64,000 nucleotides of DNA from Quillaja saponaria (Eukaryota; Streptophyta; Magnoliopsida; Fabales; Quillajaceae): the NCBI GenBank assembly GCA_029379385.1, contig CM055614.1:16597994-16661993 (forward strand), given 5' to 3'. The translations under genes were made by a program, and so were the position numbers. Under the pieces are notes generated by a model. The model was not told where the DNA came from, did not search any database, and worked only from the letters and a program-made list of their open reading frames with translations. Of the stretch, positions 10,782 to 22,794 are shown one piece after another. The first letter of the stretch is position 1. Every line of letters begins with the position of its first letter.

Positions 10782-12955
10782 TTGGGTTTAGAGGTCCATG
10801 ACTGCAAATGCGGGATGTGGTTGCTTTGTTTCCATACTTTACTCGGGGCATATGTGAGCTTAGTAATGCATCTTAATTCATCCTGAAACTTCTAGTTGTG
10901 ATCCTCTAATATATTATCCCTTGTCTTATATGAGAAATATATATTGAATTTGTTTGTGCTTGTTTTAGATATGATGAGGCATAGTGGCTGTGTTAACGGG
11001 TCGTGGGAGGCAGCAGGATGCTGGCTCCGACTAGGGATCTACCAATTCTCAAGTGCCAGTAGCTAGAGGTAGAGGTCATCGAGGTTATGGTAGAGGTAGA
11101 GGTAGAGGTAGAGCTACTATGCAAGTTGAAGCAATAGCCCTTAATCTTAATTTAGAGCAGTTGATGTAGGGATTACACAGAGTGCAAAGGACTAGTAGGT
11201 GATTTAGTTGGGATCTTGGCTTTGTAACATCAATCTCAGCAAGGTAAACCACAACCTCTTGTAGTTTTTCCTATTCATCCTTACAAGATGGTAAATCCTC
11301 CAATTCCATCTTAGTAGGACCGAAGAGTATTCGTATCACTGCATGATTTCCAGAAGATGTAGCCACCTAGGTTATCTGGTGTGGACACTAATCAGGATCT
11401 GTATACTTTCTTGGAGGAGTCTAATCAATTATCTGTGGCTTTGGGATGTGATCTTGTTCGGGCAGTGGAGTTAGTTAGCTATCAGCTGCATGATGTGGCA
11501 TATGAGTGGTATAAGGTTTTGGTGCAGCGATGAACTGAGCCGACCTCACTTGCTTGGCATGTGTTTAGTTGAGCTTTTGTTAATCATTTTCTACCTGAGA
11601 GCGTGAGAGATAAATATGCTCAAGATTTTGAGTGGTTAGTTTAAAATGAAGGCATGTCAGTAGTGGAGTATGAGACTAGGTTTACTAGGCTATCCCACTT
11701 TGCTCTGTATAATGGTGGCAACTGAGTATATGAGAGTGAAGAGGTTTGTTGGATTGTTAATGGTTTGAGGGATTCTCTATTTAGGTTAGTATTCATGATA
11801 GACATTACCACTTACACTTAGGCTGTGGATGCTACCTATTGACTAGAGAAACTGTTATTTGGAAAGGCAATCAGAGAGGGAAAGTCATAAGAAGGCAAGA
11901 CAACAAGGTCCTTCCACTTCAGATCTAGTGCTTCTCGAAGGCCTAGAGGTGAATCTAGCTTAGGATGTGGCTCTTTTCATAGGGGTTTAGTCATGCAGAG
12001 GTTATGCTAGATAGAGCTTTGGAGGTTAGTTACATGCAGCATCGTCTAGTTGTCCTTAAGCCTTTGAAGTTTCTGTATGCCCTACTTGTGGTATCAAACA
12101 AATAGGGTAATGCAGAAAGGAAGTCTGGTGCATGTTTTCAATTATGGTACTATGGATCATCGCATCAAGGATTGTCCAATGATGGGTAGGTAGTCTTTTT
12201 TAGCCCAGACATCTCATTTAATGCAAGGTACCTCTATTGCTTGCCACTCCTACTAGATCTTAGGGGGGCCGTGGCACTTTTGCAGAGGTTCGCCATCTTC
12301 CGGCATGGGTCAAGCTCGTGTGTATACTTTGACTTCGCAAAATGTTCAAGCTTCAACTGCAGTGGTGTCAGGTAGATTACTTGTTTGTTCAGTTAATGCT
12401 AAAATACTATTTGATATTGGAGCCACTCATTCCTTTGTATCTCTATATTTTGCATCTTGTGTAAAAAGGGCATCTGAGCCTCTTAAGGTTCTTTTAGCAG
12501 TCTCTACTACGTTGAGGGAAATAATTCTTGCAAATAGGTACATTCATTTTTATGAAGTTGTAGTGGATGATGGCATATGTTTTACAAACTTGATAATATT
12601 AGACATACTAGAGTATGATGTAATTCTAGGCATGGACTAGTTGTCTAACCATCATGATGTGGTGGATTGTCATGAGAAAAGTGTCAAGTTTTGCATTCTT
12701 GAGAAGCTGACTTTTGTTTTCCAAAGGGATCAAAGTGAAGTTCGTTATAATTTGATTTCGACTATTCAAGCTAGAAGGCTTATCAGGAAGAAACATCAAG
12801 CTTATCTAGCTTATGTCAAGGGATACCCAGTTGGAGTGTCCTCCTTTGGAGCAAATTCCTGTGGTGAAGGAATTTCCTGAAGAACTTCCTGGACTTCCTC
12901 CTGAGTGAGAGATAGAGTTTAGTATTGATTTGTTATTTGGCACTCAACCAATTAT
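10782..12955 (+). mobile_element. gypsy leader, gag and protease, cut off at the start of RT
   Basis: The leader (10782-10970) is followed by decayed gag (10975-12240). Gag starts with an R/G-rich stretch near 11060-11110 encoding RGRGHRGYGRGRGRGRA and has a frameshifted zinc knuckle near 12135-12185 (DHRIKDCPMMG). Protease follows, then ELPGLPPE.EIEFSIDLLFGTQP (12875-12955), the N-terminal lead-in of reverse transcriptase. There the sequence jumps abruptly into LTR sequence of a different subtype, so RT, RNase H and integrase are absent. Confidence 0.85.
12305..12880 (+). pseudogene. gypsy retropepsin and RT-linker fragment
   Basis: Two consecutive in-frame stretches, separated by a single TAG at 12638-12640, encode GRLLVCSVNAKILFDIGATHSFVS..EYDVILGMD and then NHHDVVDCHEKSVKF and ISTIQARRLIRKKHQAYL. 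The final Trp of the usual LGMDWL motif is the TAG. The catalytic triad reads Asp-Ile-Gly instead of Asp-Ser/Thr-Gly, so the enzyme would probably be inactive even if made. This is the best preserved coding block of the outer plus-strand element. Confidence 0.85.
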
Positions 12956-13578
12956 ACTTGTGACATGTAGCTGTTTTGAAATTCATGTTTTGTTGATATT
13001 ATTTGACCTATGTATTATATCCATGTGTAAAGTGATGCTAGTACCTTTTTGGGTACGTTTTTCCACTCATTGAGTCTGTGGGACTCACCACTCTCTTGTT
13101 GATGTTTTTGTTTTTTTTAGTAACAGGATTTTGGTATACATCATCGACGAGCTCGTGACTTGTCTGTAGCGTGCGACAAGGTATTTCTTCAAGATCTCAT
13201 ATTTGAAGCTAGTGGATGGAAGTTTGTAGTCACATTAAGGTTTTGGGTTATTGTGATTTATTTGTATAAGAGCCAAATTGTTACTGTTTATGATATGAAT
13301 GAAGTAGAGCTCCTTGTATATACTACAACTGGTGTTACCTAGTTGAATGTGTCCAGGTTATATGTGCTTATATTTTAGGCATGTTCTAGTTTACATTTTA
13401 GCAAATTGTTATATATTTTGGTAAATAAACATTTGTAGTTAACTTGTGTTTTCTAAAATTTACTCTTATTCTTTGGTTTAGTCAAGAGTTGTATTTATTT
13501 CTTTCTTTTGAAATCAAGGTTACGGAGGTTTGGTTACCCATTCTTCCGGCCAGTCATACCTTTGTGTGGGGTGTGACA
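12956..13578 (+). mobile_element. Truncated 5' LTR (type B) of an inner gypsy-type element
   Basis: These 623 bases match the last ~630 bases of the complete type-B LTR at 14719-18166. Shared blocks include AGCTGTTTTGAAATTCATGTT, GGGTACGTTTTTCCACTCA and the closing GGGGTGTGACA. About 2.8 kb of the LTR's 5' part is missing. The junction with the outer element's RT lead-in is at about 12955. Confidence 0.8.
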
Positions 13579-13581
13579 AGT

Positions 13582-13593
13582 TGGTATCAGAGC
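13582..13593 (+). other. Primer-binding site, intact tRNA-Met type
   Basis: A perfect TGGTATCAGAGC lies three bases after the LTR end TGTGACA. It is the only unmutated primer site among the gypsy elements here. Confidence 0.9.
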
Positions 13594-13828
13594 AAGGGTT
13601 TAGAGGTCAGTGACTACAAATATGGGACGTTGTTGCTTTGTTTGCTACGTTACCTGGGGAGTATGTGGACTTAGTGATACGTCCTAACTCATCCTAAAAC
13701 TTCAAGTTGTGATCTCCTAATGCATTGTTCTTTACCTTATACAATAAATGTGCATTGAATTCATTTTTGTTTGTTTTAGACACGGTGAGATGCAGTGGTA
13801 ATGTTACGGGTCGTGTGAGATAGCTGAA
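13594..13828 (+). mobile_element. Leader of the inner gypsy-type element
   Basis: The stretch aligns with the outer element's leader (10782-11010): GGGTTTAGAGGTC.GTGACT, then TTGTTTGTTTTAGA, then a GTTACGGGTCGTG block where gag begins. Homology stops around 13823, where WD40 gene sequence starts. Confidence 0.75.
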
Positions 13829-14173
13829 TCTAAAATTTAAAACATAAATTGTATTATCGACAAAGTAGGCAGCAATCTTGTCACCTTTCTTATTTTATTG
13901 CTTTTCAAATATAGGTTCTTTACCGCTGAATATTCTTATGATCTTGCATTTTTTCAATGACCATACATGTATGAACTTATCAAGAGATCCATTGGCTAAA
14001 TACTCACCATTATGACAAAATGCAATAGAATACATAGGTTCCTTATGTCCATTTAAGTTAGAAAGGTATTTTCCAAGTTCTACTTTCCATACCTTCACAG
14101 TTGAGTCAAAGATGCATTAGTCAATACCAACTTCTGATTAGTGTTACTTGTACTAGATCTAGTGGGGTTCCAT
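13829..14173 (-). pseudogene. Captured fragment of a HOS15/TBL1-like WD40 repeat gene (C-terminal end)
   Basis: HOS15 is the plant TBL1-type WD40 protein that works in histone-deacetylase repressor complexes in the nucleus. On the minus strand the fragment reads, in order: a WNPT.SSTSNTNQKLVL block, KVWKVELGKYLSNLNGHKEP, MYSIAFCHNGEYLANGSLDK, FIHVWSLKKCKIIRIFSGKE, then PIFE and, after a stop, NKKGDKIAAYFVDNTIYVLN ending FR. This is the last two WD repeats and the C-terminus of the family. It has an in-frame TAA where family members have Trp, a frame change near 14097, and no proper stop. It sits in antisense between the leader and 3' end of an LTR element, replacing gag-pol. The HOS15/TBL1 assignment comes from remembered family sequence. 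Another WD40 protein of this group is possible. Confidence 0.8.
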
Positions 14174-14718
14174 CTGAAAGTATATATGTTCATTTGAAAA
14201 CTTTACAGTGATATTAAGATTCAAGATTTCCAATTAAGTTAAGGCGTTGGTTCAGAACGTAATTCTAGGATTTTAAATGTTGCTTATTTAGTGAATAGTT
14301 TTGAATTGGAAAGGAAAACTTAGAATGGATAGGTGTGTTATTGGAAAATATATAATTTAAGCCTTTGTTTAATTTTAAAAGATTAATGTAAATTTGATTT
14401 CGGTCATTCAAGCTAAACGAGTTATCAGAGAGAAACATCAGGTTTAATTAGTTTAGACCAGGTATTTATTCATTTCAGTTCGTTTCTTTAGAGTACTTTC
14501 GTAGTAAAAAAGAGTATTGATAAACCAAGTTCAAAAATTTTGATGAAAGATAATTTCTTAAGTAAAAGTTGTTTGGTAACATCATAATGAACAAAAGGCA
14601 TATAGGAAGTTAAAGTTGCAATGAAACAATAATATTTGTATTTATTTGACTGAGTTAGGTAAACAATCCATGCACTTTTTATTGAACTTCGGGACAAATT
14701 TCTTTTAAGGGGGGAGAT
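14174..14718 (+). mobile_element. 3' internal remnant of the inner gypsy element with polypurine tract
   Basis: Positions 14174-14380 are AT-rich filler that may be intron sequence from the captured WD40 gene. Positions 14385-14450 match the element's protease/RT linker (TTCAAGCTAAACGAGTTATC; the related outer copy is at 12763). Positions 14680-14718 hold the usual end of pol followed by the polypurine tract AAGGGGGGAGAT, directly abutting the LTR start at 14719. Only about 1.1 kb of internal sequence exists between the two LTRs. Confidence 0.75.
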
Positions 14719-17700
14719 TGTTATCACCCGATATCGTAAAATAGAGTTGTAGACGTAATGTGAAAATTTTCATTATAAAATAACAAATAAGTAAAAAAAT
14801 TAATTAAATAATAATACAATGAAACATGTTATAATTTGAAATCTTGGTATATGTTTTAAAATTTAATTTGTTGTTGTAAAGTAAAAATTAAGATGAAGAA
14901 ACACTTGTATAAATTTATATATATAAGCATATATAAAAGTGTGTAAGACAAGGATTGTTTTGCACCACACATTTCATTTAACTTTTTTTTTTTTTTTTTT
15001 TTTCAGTTCTCTTTCCTTGTTATTATTATATATTTTTTTGTTCTCTCCTTTCTCCTTCTCTTGGAACTGACTTCCCTATTCTAGATTTTTCTATCTTTTT
15101 CTTCACTTGGCCGAACTTTTTCCCCTCCACTCATATCATTTTCTGTACTTTAATCATGACATATCTTGTAACTTCTTGAAGCAGGTCCTTTTCTTCTTCC
15201 TCTTTCCTTCTTAACCGTGTAATAGCCATCCAAAATGCCAAAAAGATGTACACCATGGATCCCCTGATTGTGGCTTGTCGAGTTGCTGCTCCCCTTTTTG
15301 TTATTCTAGCTAAGTGTGTGTGTTGTGTGTTTGTGTGTTTTTGAGTCTTGAGCAACCAGGAAGCAGTGCCTTTCAACATCCCTGCAACTGTCTTGATTGG
15401 TAGCCGTTTTGAGGGGAGGGGTTCAACCGTGTATAAGCAAGTTGCATCTCTTTGTGGCCATTCAAAAAGAGCTAGTATAGTTTTTGGTTTATGGCAGCAA
15501 GGGATGGCTAAGTGTAGCAGCTCTTCCTTTAACCATGACAAGTTGGTTGTGAATGGCAGCTATTCTTGGAAGGTAAGGAACTATATGCTGATTTTTAATC
15601 TTGGATGTTTTCTTAGTTTTATTGCTTCAAATTGAAGGTATTCTTGTTGTGTATTATTTTAGTTAAAGTATTAAAGGAAATTGAATTAAGGATTATGAAC
15701 CAAGAGCATGTAAAGTAGGGGTGGTTGGAAGAGGAAATTTAATTGTATTGATGTGGGAAGTATTTAGTTAAGCTTTTGGTGGCTAGCAAATAAATAATAT
15801 GACTTTGAATATAACAATTGAAATATGTATAATGTTGAAACTAGGAGATATGTGTTAGTTTCTTAGGGTATGGATATATATACGCATATATATGAACTAG
15901 AATAAATCATGTTGTTCATGTGTTTGATAAAATGTCTACAAGAAATTAGTTATAATATAATGAGTAAAACTTGAAATTTTTAAATCTTTGTGGTTAGGGA
16001 TTAATTGAATTGGAATAAAAAAAGTTCATGAAAAAGAGTAAAGAATTGTTGGTTAATATTATGATTTAAGGATTTAATGAAATTGGGTAGTGAGTATGAA
16101 CAAAGTGTAGTTAGTTATGGGTAAAGTGTTGAAAATGGGAGTTAAATGGTTATTGAAAGGAAGCAAGGCCAAATTTTATAACTTAAAGAAATCCAGTATT
16201 TCTAGTGTTTTCGAGACTGAATTAGTTTAAAAGTTTTAAAGAGAAAGTGTAGCTATAGTCTTGGGATAATATCTGGAAAGTTTCGTAACTTGATTCGAGG
16301 TATGTTTATCAGCTAGAGATCCTAGACTGCAGCTGGGTTCATGTTGGATTATAGGTGAGCTTCAGTCAGTTCAGAGGAGCACTTTGTCTGGGGTTGTGGT
16401 TTGAATTAGTTTAAGACCTCTGAATAAGAATTGTTCCTAACATATTAAGGGATAATTTTGGAGCTTCTCAAGGTTGCAATTTTATGTTATATGTATTTTG
16501 GAGGTGTTGGAAGTCATTGTTGGAATTTTCAGATCCTAATAGTACTTGTTATGGTGTAACTGGTTTTGGAGGGCTTAAAGGATAATTTATGAGCAAGGGT
16601 GCTAAAGATGAATTGTTCCTAACATCTTGAAATTATACTGAAAAGTTTCATAATTTAATTTTGAGATATGAGAATTTTATAAGCACTAGAATCCGATTCT
16701 GGCAACCAGAAATTATGCGTGTGCCCTATTTATGTTCATGTGGAGATTTGAGTGGATTCAAGGATAAATTTAGGAGAAGTTTCTGAATAAGAAAGATAGC
16801 TAACTTTCGAAGATGATGTTTGTAACTTGGTTTTGTTGAATTTGGTTAAATGTATAAGTTGGAATCAAACATATCTCCAAGGAGATTATGAAAATCCTTA
16901 AAAAGAGTAAATTTTAAATAAATGCATGAAACTTATTATCTATAGATTTTCGTAATTAAATGGTTATAACCTACAAAATTGATAAAGTAAGTAATACTGG
17001 AAAATTTTAATTATAGCTCCTAAAAATGTTGTTGAGTCAATGACGTGCTTGAATGCAAAGGGAAGTGACGAGCAAGATCGATAAACGGTGAGTGGATAAC
17101 TTGCTCTTGGGTTGCTAGGTGAATATGTGTTCTTAAGTAAAGGTGTTTATATTTAGCAGTATATTGGAATGTATAGTGTTTAATTGGAGTTATGTTTGAT
17201 ATGTAAAATTGTTTGTGTTTGATAAGGGCTAATAAACTAGTTTTGCTCCGAAATGATTTTGACATAAGAACTAGAATCCAGGTGCTCAACTTTGATTTAA
17301 TATGTGATTTAAAATGTTTAAGTACTCAGCCTCGGTGTCATGGATATGTACGGAGAATATATTTAGTGTGCAAGAGCAAAAACTGTCGGTAGGAGGATAT
17401 ATGTTGTGCAGGGTCAAGTTACTCTATTAGCCCTTTGTGTGCTTTGAGTGTTTTTATTGATTTGATTTGATTGATATAGTATATTACTTAAATTATGTTT
17501 ATTTAAATTTTATGTTTCCTATATTTGCGTAAGTTGTGACATTTAGCTGTTTTGAAATTCATGTTATATTAATATTATTTGATCTATTATCCATGTGTAA
17601 AGTGAAGCTAGTACCCTTCGGGTACGTTTTTCCACTCACTGAGTCTATGGGACTCAACACTCTTTTGTTGATGTTTTCTTTTAGTAATTGGATTTTGGTA

Positions 17701-18166
17701 TACATCATCAACAAGCTTGTGACTTGTTGATAGCGTGCGACAAGGTATTTCTTTAGGATCTTTTACTTGAAGCCAAAGGATGGAAGTTTAAATAAGAGTC
17801 ACATTAAGGTTTTGGGTTATTGTGATTTGTTTGAATAAGAGTCAAATTGTTACTGTTTATGATATGAACTGAAGCGGAGCTTCTTGTATATGCTGTTATT
17901 GGTGTTACCTAGTTGTATGTGTCCAGGTTATATGGGTTTGTATTTTAGGCATATTCTAGTTTACAGAGAACCTCAACCAAAATTTTAAGCAAGTTGTTAT
18001 ATATTTCAGTAAATAATATTCGTAGTTAACGTGCGTTTTCTAAAATTTACTTTTATTCTTTGGTTTAGTCAAGATTCATATTTGGTTTTTTGTTTTGAAG
18101 TCTGGGTTATGGAGGTTTAGTTACCCTTTCCTCTGGCCAGTCATACCTCCAGTGTAGGGTGTGACA
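14719..18166 (+). mobile_element. 3' LTR (type B, 3448 bp) of the inner gypsy element
   Basis: It starts TGTTATCACCCGATATC straight after the polypurine tract and ends GTAGGGTGTGACA. It matches the solo LTR at 34783-38190 in order and length (3408 bp), including the AAAATGCCTA(C/A)AAG and CTAAGAAAGATAG blocks. Its last 630 bases match 12956-13578. Open frames around 15131-15635 lie within the LTR and show no known domain. A 22-base T run lies at about 14982-15003. Confidence 0.88.
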
Positions 18167-19859
18167 AGGATAGCCAAGGAATGCAGCAGCCAGCTACTTA
18201 GTCAGCCATAGGGTGGGTAGTTTTAGCTACCCAAACTTCAAGTAATTACTTTGTTTTCATGTAACTCATCCCTCTTTCCTGTTGAGAATTAGATAAAGGG
18301 TTGTAGTAGTTGTGAATGGAAGCTCAGAAATAAAAGCTTGAAAGTGATTAACATGGAGGTTTTAGAGTGAATTGGTGTTAAGTTTCCATAATTCAAGCCT
18401 TTAAATGGCTATATTAACTCTAAAGCTAATGTTAGGAATATAAGTAATATGGAATTGATGGAATTGTGTTGGTTTTCTTAGAGTCCGCATATATATATGC
18501 ACATGAATGAGAATAAATCATGCCTTCAAGGAATTTGTTAAAATGCCTAAGAGGAGTTAGTTTCAATTAAATGCTTTAAACTCGATATAATTAAGCTTTG
18601 GGTAGTTGGAGGATAAATCATGACATTTATAAACTAAATAGTACTTTAAATTATGATTTTCAACTCCGGAACGTGTTGTCGATCCATCTACAACTTTGAG
18701 TTCAAGAAGCAATGACGAGCCAAATCGAAAATGATATCCTTTGGTTGCTAGTGTGTTGTGAATATTTGTTTATGTGTATATGTATATATATACTTCTCAA
18801 TTATGAGTGTTTAACGGTTTGATTGAATTAATTGGCAAAAGTGCTATGTTATTGATATCTAGTATTGGTTGTATCGTGTATTGATGTGATACTTTGTTTG
18901 TGTTTGATAAGGGCCAATGAAATTAATTTTTTTATATAAAATAGAATCCAGGTGCACCTAAGATACATTTGATTCAATAATTTCATATTTGAATAAATAT
19001 ATTCTAGTAACTTATCTTGGGGAGGTTATATGAGAAGCTTATGTATATTCTTGGTGTGTGAGAGCAAAAAAGCCCCAAGGAGGATGTGTATACGGTGTGA
19101 GGGTGCTGGGTTAATCTGATTGACCTTTTTTGGATGCTTTGCTTGAAATGTTTGCTTATTGTCTTTTGTAAGTTGTATTTGTTTTGATTTTCTATTTTTT
19201 TTACATATAGGTACTTGTGAGATTGAATTGTTTTGTAATTTTTGTTAATATGAAACTATCTAGCATATGTCTTTTAATTATATGTTGATTGATGCTAGTA
19301 CCATTTGGGTACCTTTTTTACTCACTGAGTCTTTATGACTCACACCTTGTTTTTATATATATATATATATATATATTTTTAGTATTAGGATCTTAGCAAA
19401 CTTCATCGGCTGACACTTGACTTATCGATAATGCTGTGACAAGGTATTCACTCAAGATCACTTACTTGAAGCCAAAGGATGAAGCTTTGCAATTACATTA
19501 GGTCTTGAATCTTGGATTTTTGATTTGTGTAATAGTTTAGCTGCTAATTTATATGGTATGAAATGGAACGGAGCTCCTTATGGTTGTTGTTGTATTGTTG
19601 TTGTGTAAATAGGGTTATACATATTATATGTACTATTGGACATGTTCCACTTTACGAGAAACCTCTACCAATTTTTTAAAAAAATGCTACTCCTTTCAGC
19701 AAATATATGTATATATTATTAGTCATATTATTACCAAGTTTTTTTAATATCCTTTAACATAAATGATGGTGTGCTTTTCCTTTAGGTTTCGAGTCTGGGT
19801 TTACGAAGATTTGGTTATCTATTTCTCTGGCCAATCGTGCCTTTGTATGAGGTATGACA
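18167..19859 (+). mobile_element. Remainder of the outer element's 3' LTR (type A')
   Basis: The segment begins in the middle of a type-A LTR (the CCATAG..GTAGCTAC region, found around 28570-28660 on the opposite strand). It continues through the blocks shared with 9765-10766 and ends GAGGTATGACA at 19859. No primer site follows, so this is a 3' LTR end. It probably closes the outer plus-strand element into which the type-B element was inserted. About 450 bp of its start is absent. Confidence 0.7.
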
Positions 19860-19862
19860 GAA

Positions 19863-20080
19863 CCATAAATGCACTGTCTTATACATGAAGGCTAGAGAAA
19901 TTAAAGATGAGATGATTTTGTAATATAAAAGCTACATACAGAGATTAAAATGTTATCATACAACATATAGTAGGTAGAGATAAGATAAATGAATTATAAT
20001 AGCACTCCTTTTTGAAAGATGAATACTGATTTTCACCTTTCATGAAAATTTTAAATAAAAAAGTATGTCAATAATTTAAA
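19863..20080 (+). repeat. Dispersed repeat, copy 1 (partner at 22795-22985)
   Basis: Shared blocks with the partner are ATGAAGG(C/T)TAGAGA, GATTTTGTAAT, GAGATT(A/G)AAATGTTATCATA and AATTATAATAGCA. The order and spacing are the same. It starts three bases after the gypsy 3' LTR end. Confidence 0.6.
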
Positions 20081-21995
20081 AAATAACAATAACGATCATC
20101 TAACAAACCTTTTAAGCTTTTCTTTAATTTGGTATATCAATTTGGTATAAATCACGTCAAATTAAAGTAATTTAAAACTCATATTGTTACCCTCTAAATG
20201 AAATCCAATTCAAGATGATCATTGATTTATCCAAAAAAAAAAGATGAGAAGAGTTTTAATTTTCCAATTATTTTTGGTAAATCCTTAATCGACTTGAATT
20301 CACCTTAAATTCTTTTAAAATATATGTTATAACTCCAACTGCATGTAATTAACCTCCAATAGAAAGATCTGAGAACTTTTCACTATTAATTTCAAAATAA
20401 AATTAAATTCTAATTGAATCAATGGATTTACAAGAAAAAAAAATAAGAAATAGTTCTCAAATTATATTTGGTAAATCAATGACCAACCAGAATGGACCTC
20501 TAATTTTGTTACTTACCTACCAAAAGCCAAAATATTTTTGTTTAGATTCAATACCAACTTTCTTAGTATATAGGCTTTTAAGACATGCCGTGTTAAAAGT
20601 CTTTACATAAAAAAATCATCTAAAATCTAAAAATTAATTATAGTTAGTTATATAAAAGGAAATCTAATCAAAGTTATATTTTAAATATACATTAAAGAGC
20701 ACTTGTTAAGATGCAATAGATATATTTTATGAAATTTCAAAAGTAGTAATTCATTAATTACAAATTACTAAAATAGCTATCAATTATTACAATAAATAAT
20801 AAATAAATAAATCTATCTTCATCACCTTAACAAATGTATTAAAAGCACTCGTTAGAAAACGTTGATTAGAGAAAAACCAACCCTAAGTTATATATATATA
20901 TGCAGTACAAAGTTTAACTCAAATTCATATATAGAGTATCCTATAAATACAAGGGTGTAATTTAAAAAGAAACGATTACATAGCATGAAAAACTCATGAT
21001 ATAAACAAACCTATTCATCAAGATATATAATCTTTGTATATACCAATGCCTTCTGGCTGGTTGCAATCTTAATGAGAATTTAACATTAGATTAAGTGAAT
21101 CTATGTAATCTCTTTATCTTACCAAGAGCTCTTTAGAATAAATGATGATTGTCTTTATTGTTTGTTTTGTTAGGCTTATTGCAGTTTTAAGAAATGAGAC
21201 CTTTAGAATATATATATATATATTACTTAATGGACTAACCAATCTAAAATGTTGGCTCTTCTAAAATTATTTTGTGAAATTTCTCATTAAATAATATTTT
21301 TTTTAATAAGTCTTTCCAAGATATCTTGTTACGATAATAGATATAATTTTAATATTTATTATGATAGTTAGCAATAATTTTATATAATTAATAAATTATT
21401 AACTCTAAAATATTTCAGATTTCACTAACTACCATTATTGTGTTATGCAAAATACACTATGATATGAGTAAAAAAAATTTTTAAATAAAATAAAATATAT
21501 TTTGATAGTGAATTAGTTATGATGCCACTTATAAAAATGAGAATAATGTCATGAAAAACACAACAAATTCAATAAAATATAAAATATAATTTGAAAATTG
21601 AGAGTTTCTTTTTGAATGTATAACCCATAATTTATTAACCACAAATGAACTAAGGTAAAACGTAAGATAGTATGCCAATTTGTTTGTTTGATGATTTGGA
21701 AACTTAACTCGTATAGTGTCTGCCAATTTTAATTTTTTTATGCTTTATAGAGTAGATAGTTAGAATCTATGTCGTTTGACGTACTTGCATATTTAATTGT
21801 CATAGTATATGCCAATGTTTGTGCTTTGACAAAATTTACTACAAAATAATTTATTTTCTGCTTTTTTTATTTGATGATTTTTAAATATATGGCAAGCACC
21901 ATTACAAAAGATCATGATTTTTAATGGATTGTAATGTGTTTGTTAATGTAGTAATTTATTTATTGCATATTATTAAAATTGTTGACTAACAAGAT
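20081..21995. other. AT-rich intergenic spacer
   Basis: No gene or conserved domain is visible. Two loosely similar A-rich blocks at 20205-20285 and 20408-20478 both end TTTTTGGTAAATC or ATTTGGTAAATC. Short (TA)n runs lie at about 20889 and 21209. Confidence 0.6.
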
Positions 21996-22150
21996 TTAGA
22001 TGTAGTGGCAAGTGAGTTGCACTTTTAAAGTGAGAACGTAAGTTTGAATATTGGAGTGGATAATTGTTAGGAGTGTCATTCTAGTTGTGACAGAGCCTGA
22101 GAGATTAGTCTCACAACAATTCTTGTGAGGAAACCTCCGAAACTAAAAAA
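21996..22150 (+). mobile_element. Probable tRNA-derived SINE, decayed
   Basis: An A-box-like TAGTGGCAAGTGA and a B-box-like AGTTTGAATATTGG lie at SINE spacing. They are followed by GAGATTAGTCTCACAACAATTC, the conserved 3' block seen also at 26490 and 42190, and a short A run. Target duplications are not clear. Confidence 0.55.
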
Positions 22151-22794
22151 CATCATTGTCAAGCAGTAAATAACTGCAAAATAGATTCTATTTATGTCAT
22201 TTTACCAAGTGTGAAAGAACATCCATTAGCAAAAATCAATGAATAATAATAATAATAATAAAAGAGAATATTTTCAAGTAATTCTCCTATTAGTATTAAT
22301 CACAAACACAATTTCTCTTTCTAATCATTAAAAATAATTTTAAATAAATAAGTTTAACAAAAGTAAGGTATGGTATGACTAATTGTAAAATTAAAGTTGT
22401 TGTTGATTTATGGACTTTAATCTTGTTTTTTTTTTTTTTTTTTTTATTCAATTTAATAAACATGATTATTTTTTCTAACAAAAAAAGGTACTTTTTTAAA
22501 ACACCAATTTTTTTTTATAATGGTGTTTTAGTGAATTACACTTGTTATATATATTTCAAGAATAATTTAATAATTATCAATAAAATCATTATTACTAGTT
22601 GTAATAAATGTTTAAATATATTTTCATATAAATCGTCTTAACATAACAAGTATTTTAAAGGTTTTTGATAAAATAGAAAAACCCTAAACAAATATCATAT
22701 TGTACAATTGTGTAGTGCATGGCTCCTATGTTTTAAATTTTATGGAAACAATCATAATTTTACAATCATACTTATGTTTATTTTGGAAGGGAAA
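22151..22794. other. AT-rich spacer
   Basis: Contains an (ATA)n run near 22242-22260 and a 20-base T run near 22426-22445. No gene was recognised. Confidence 0.55.

Noticed and set aside
15131..15635. 136-codon and 95-codon open frames on opposite strands
   Set aside because: They lie within the type-B LTR, overlap each other in antisense, and have no domain. The solo copy at 34783-38190 does not keep them.
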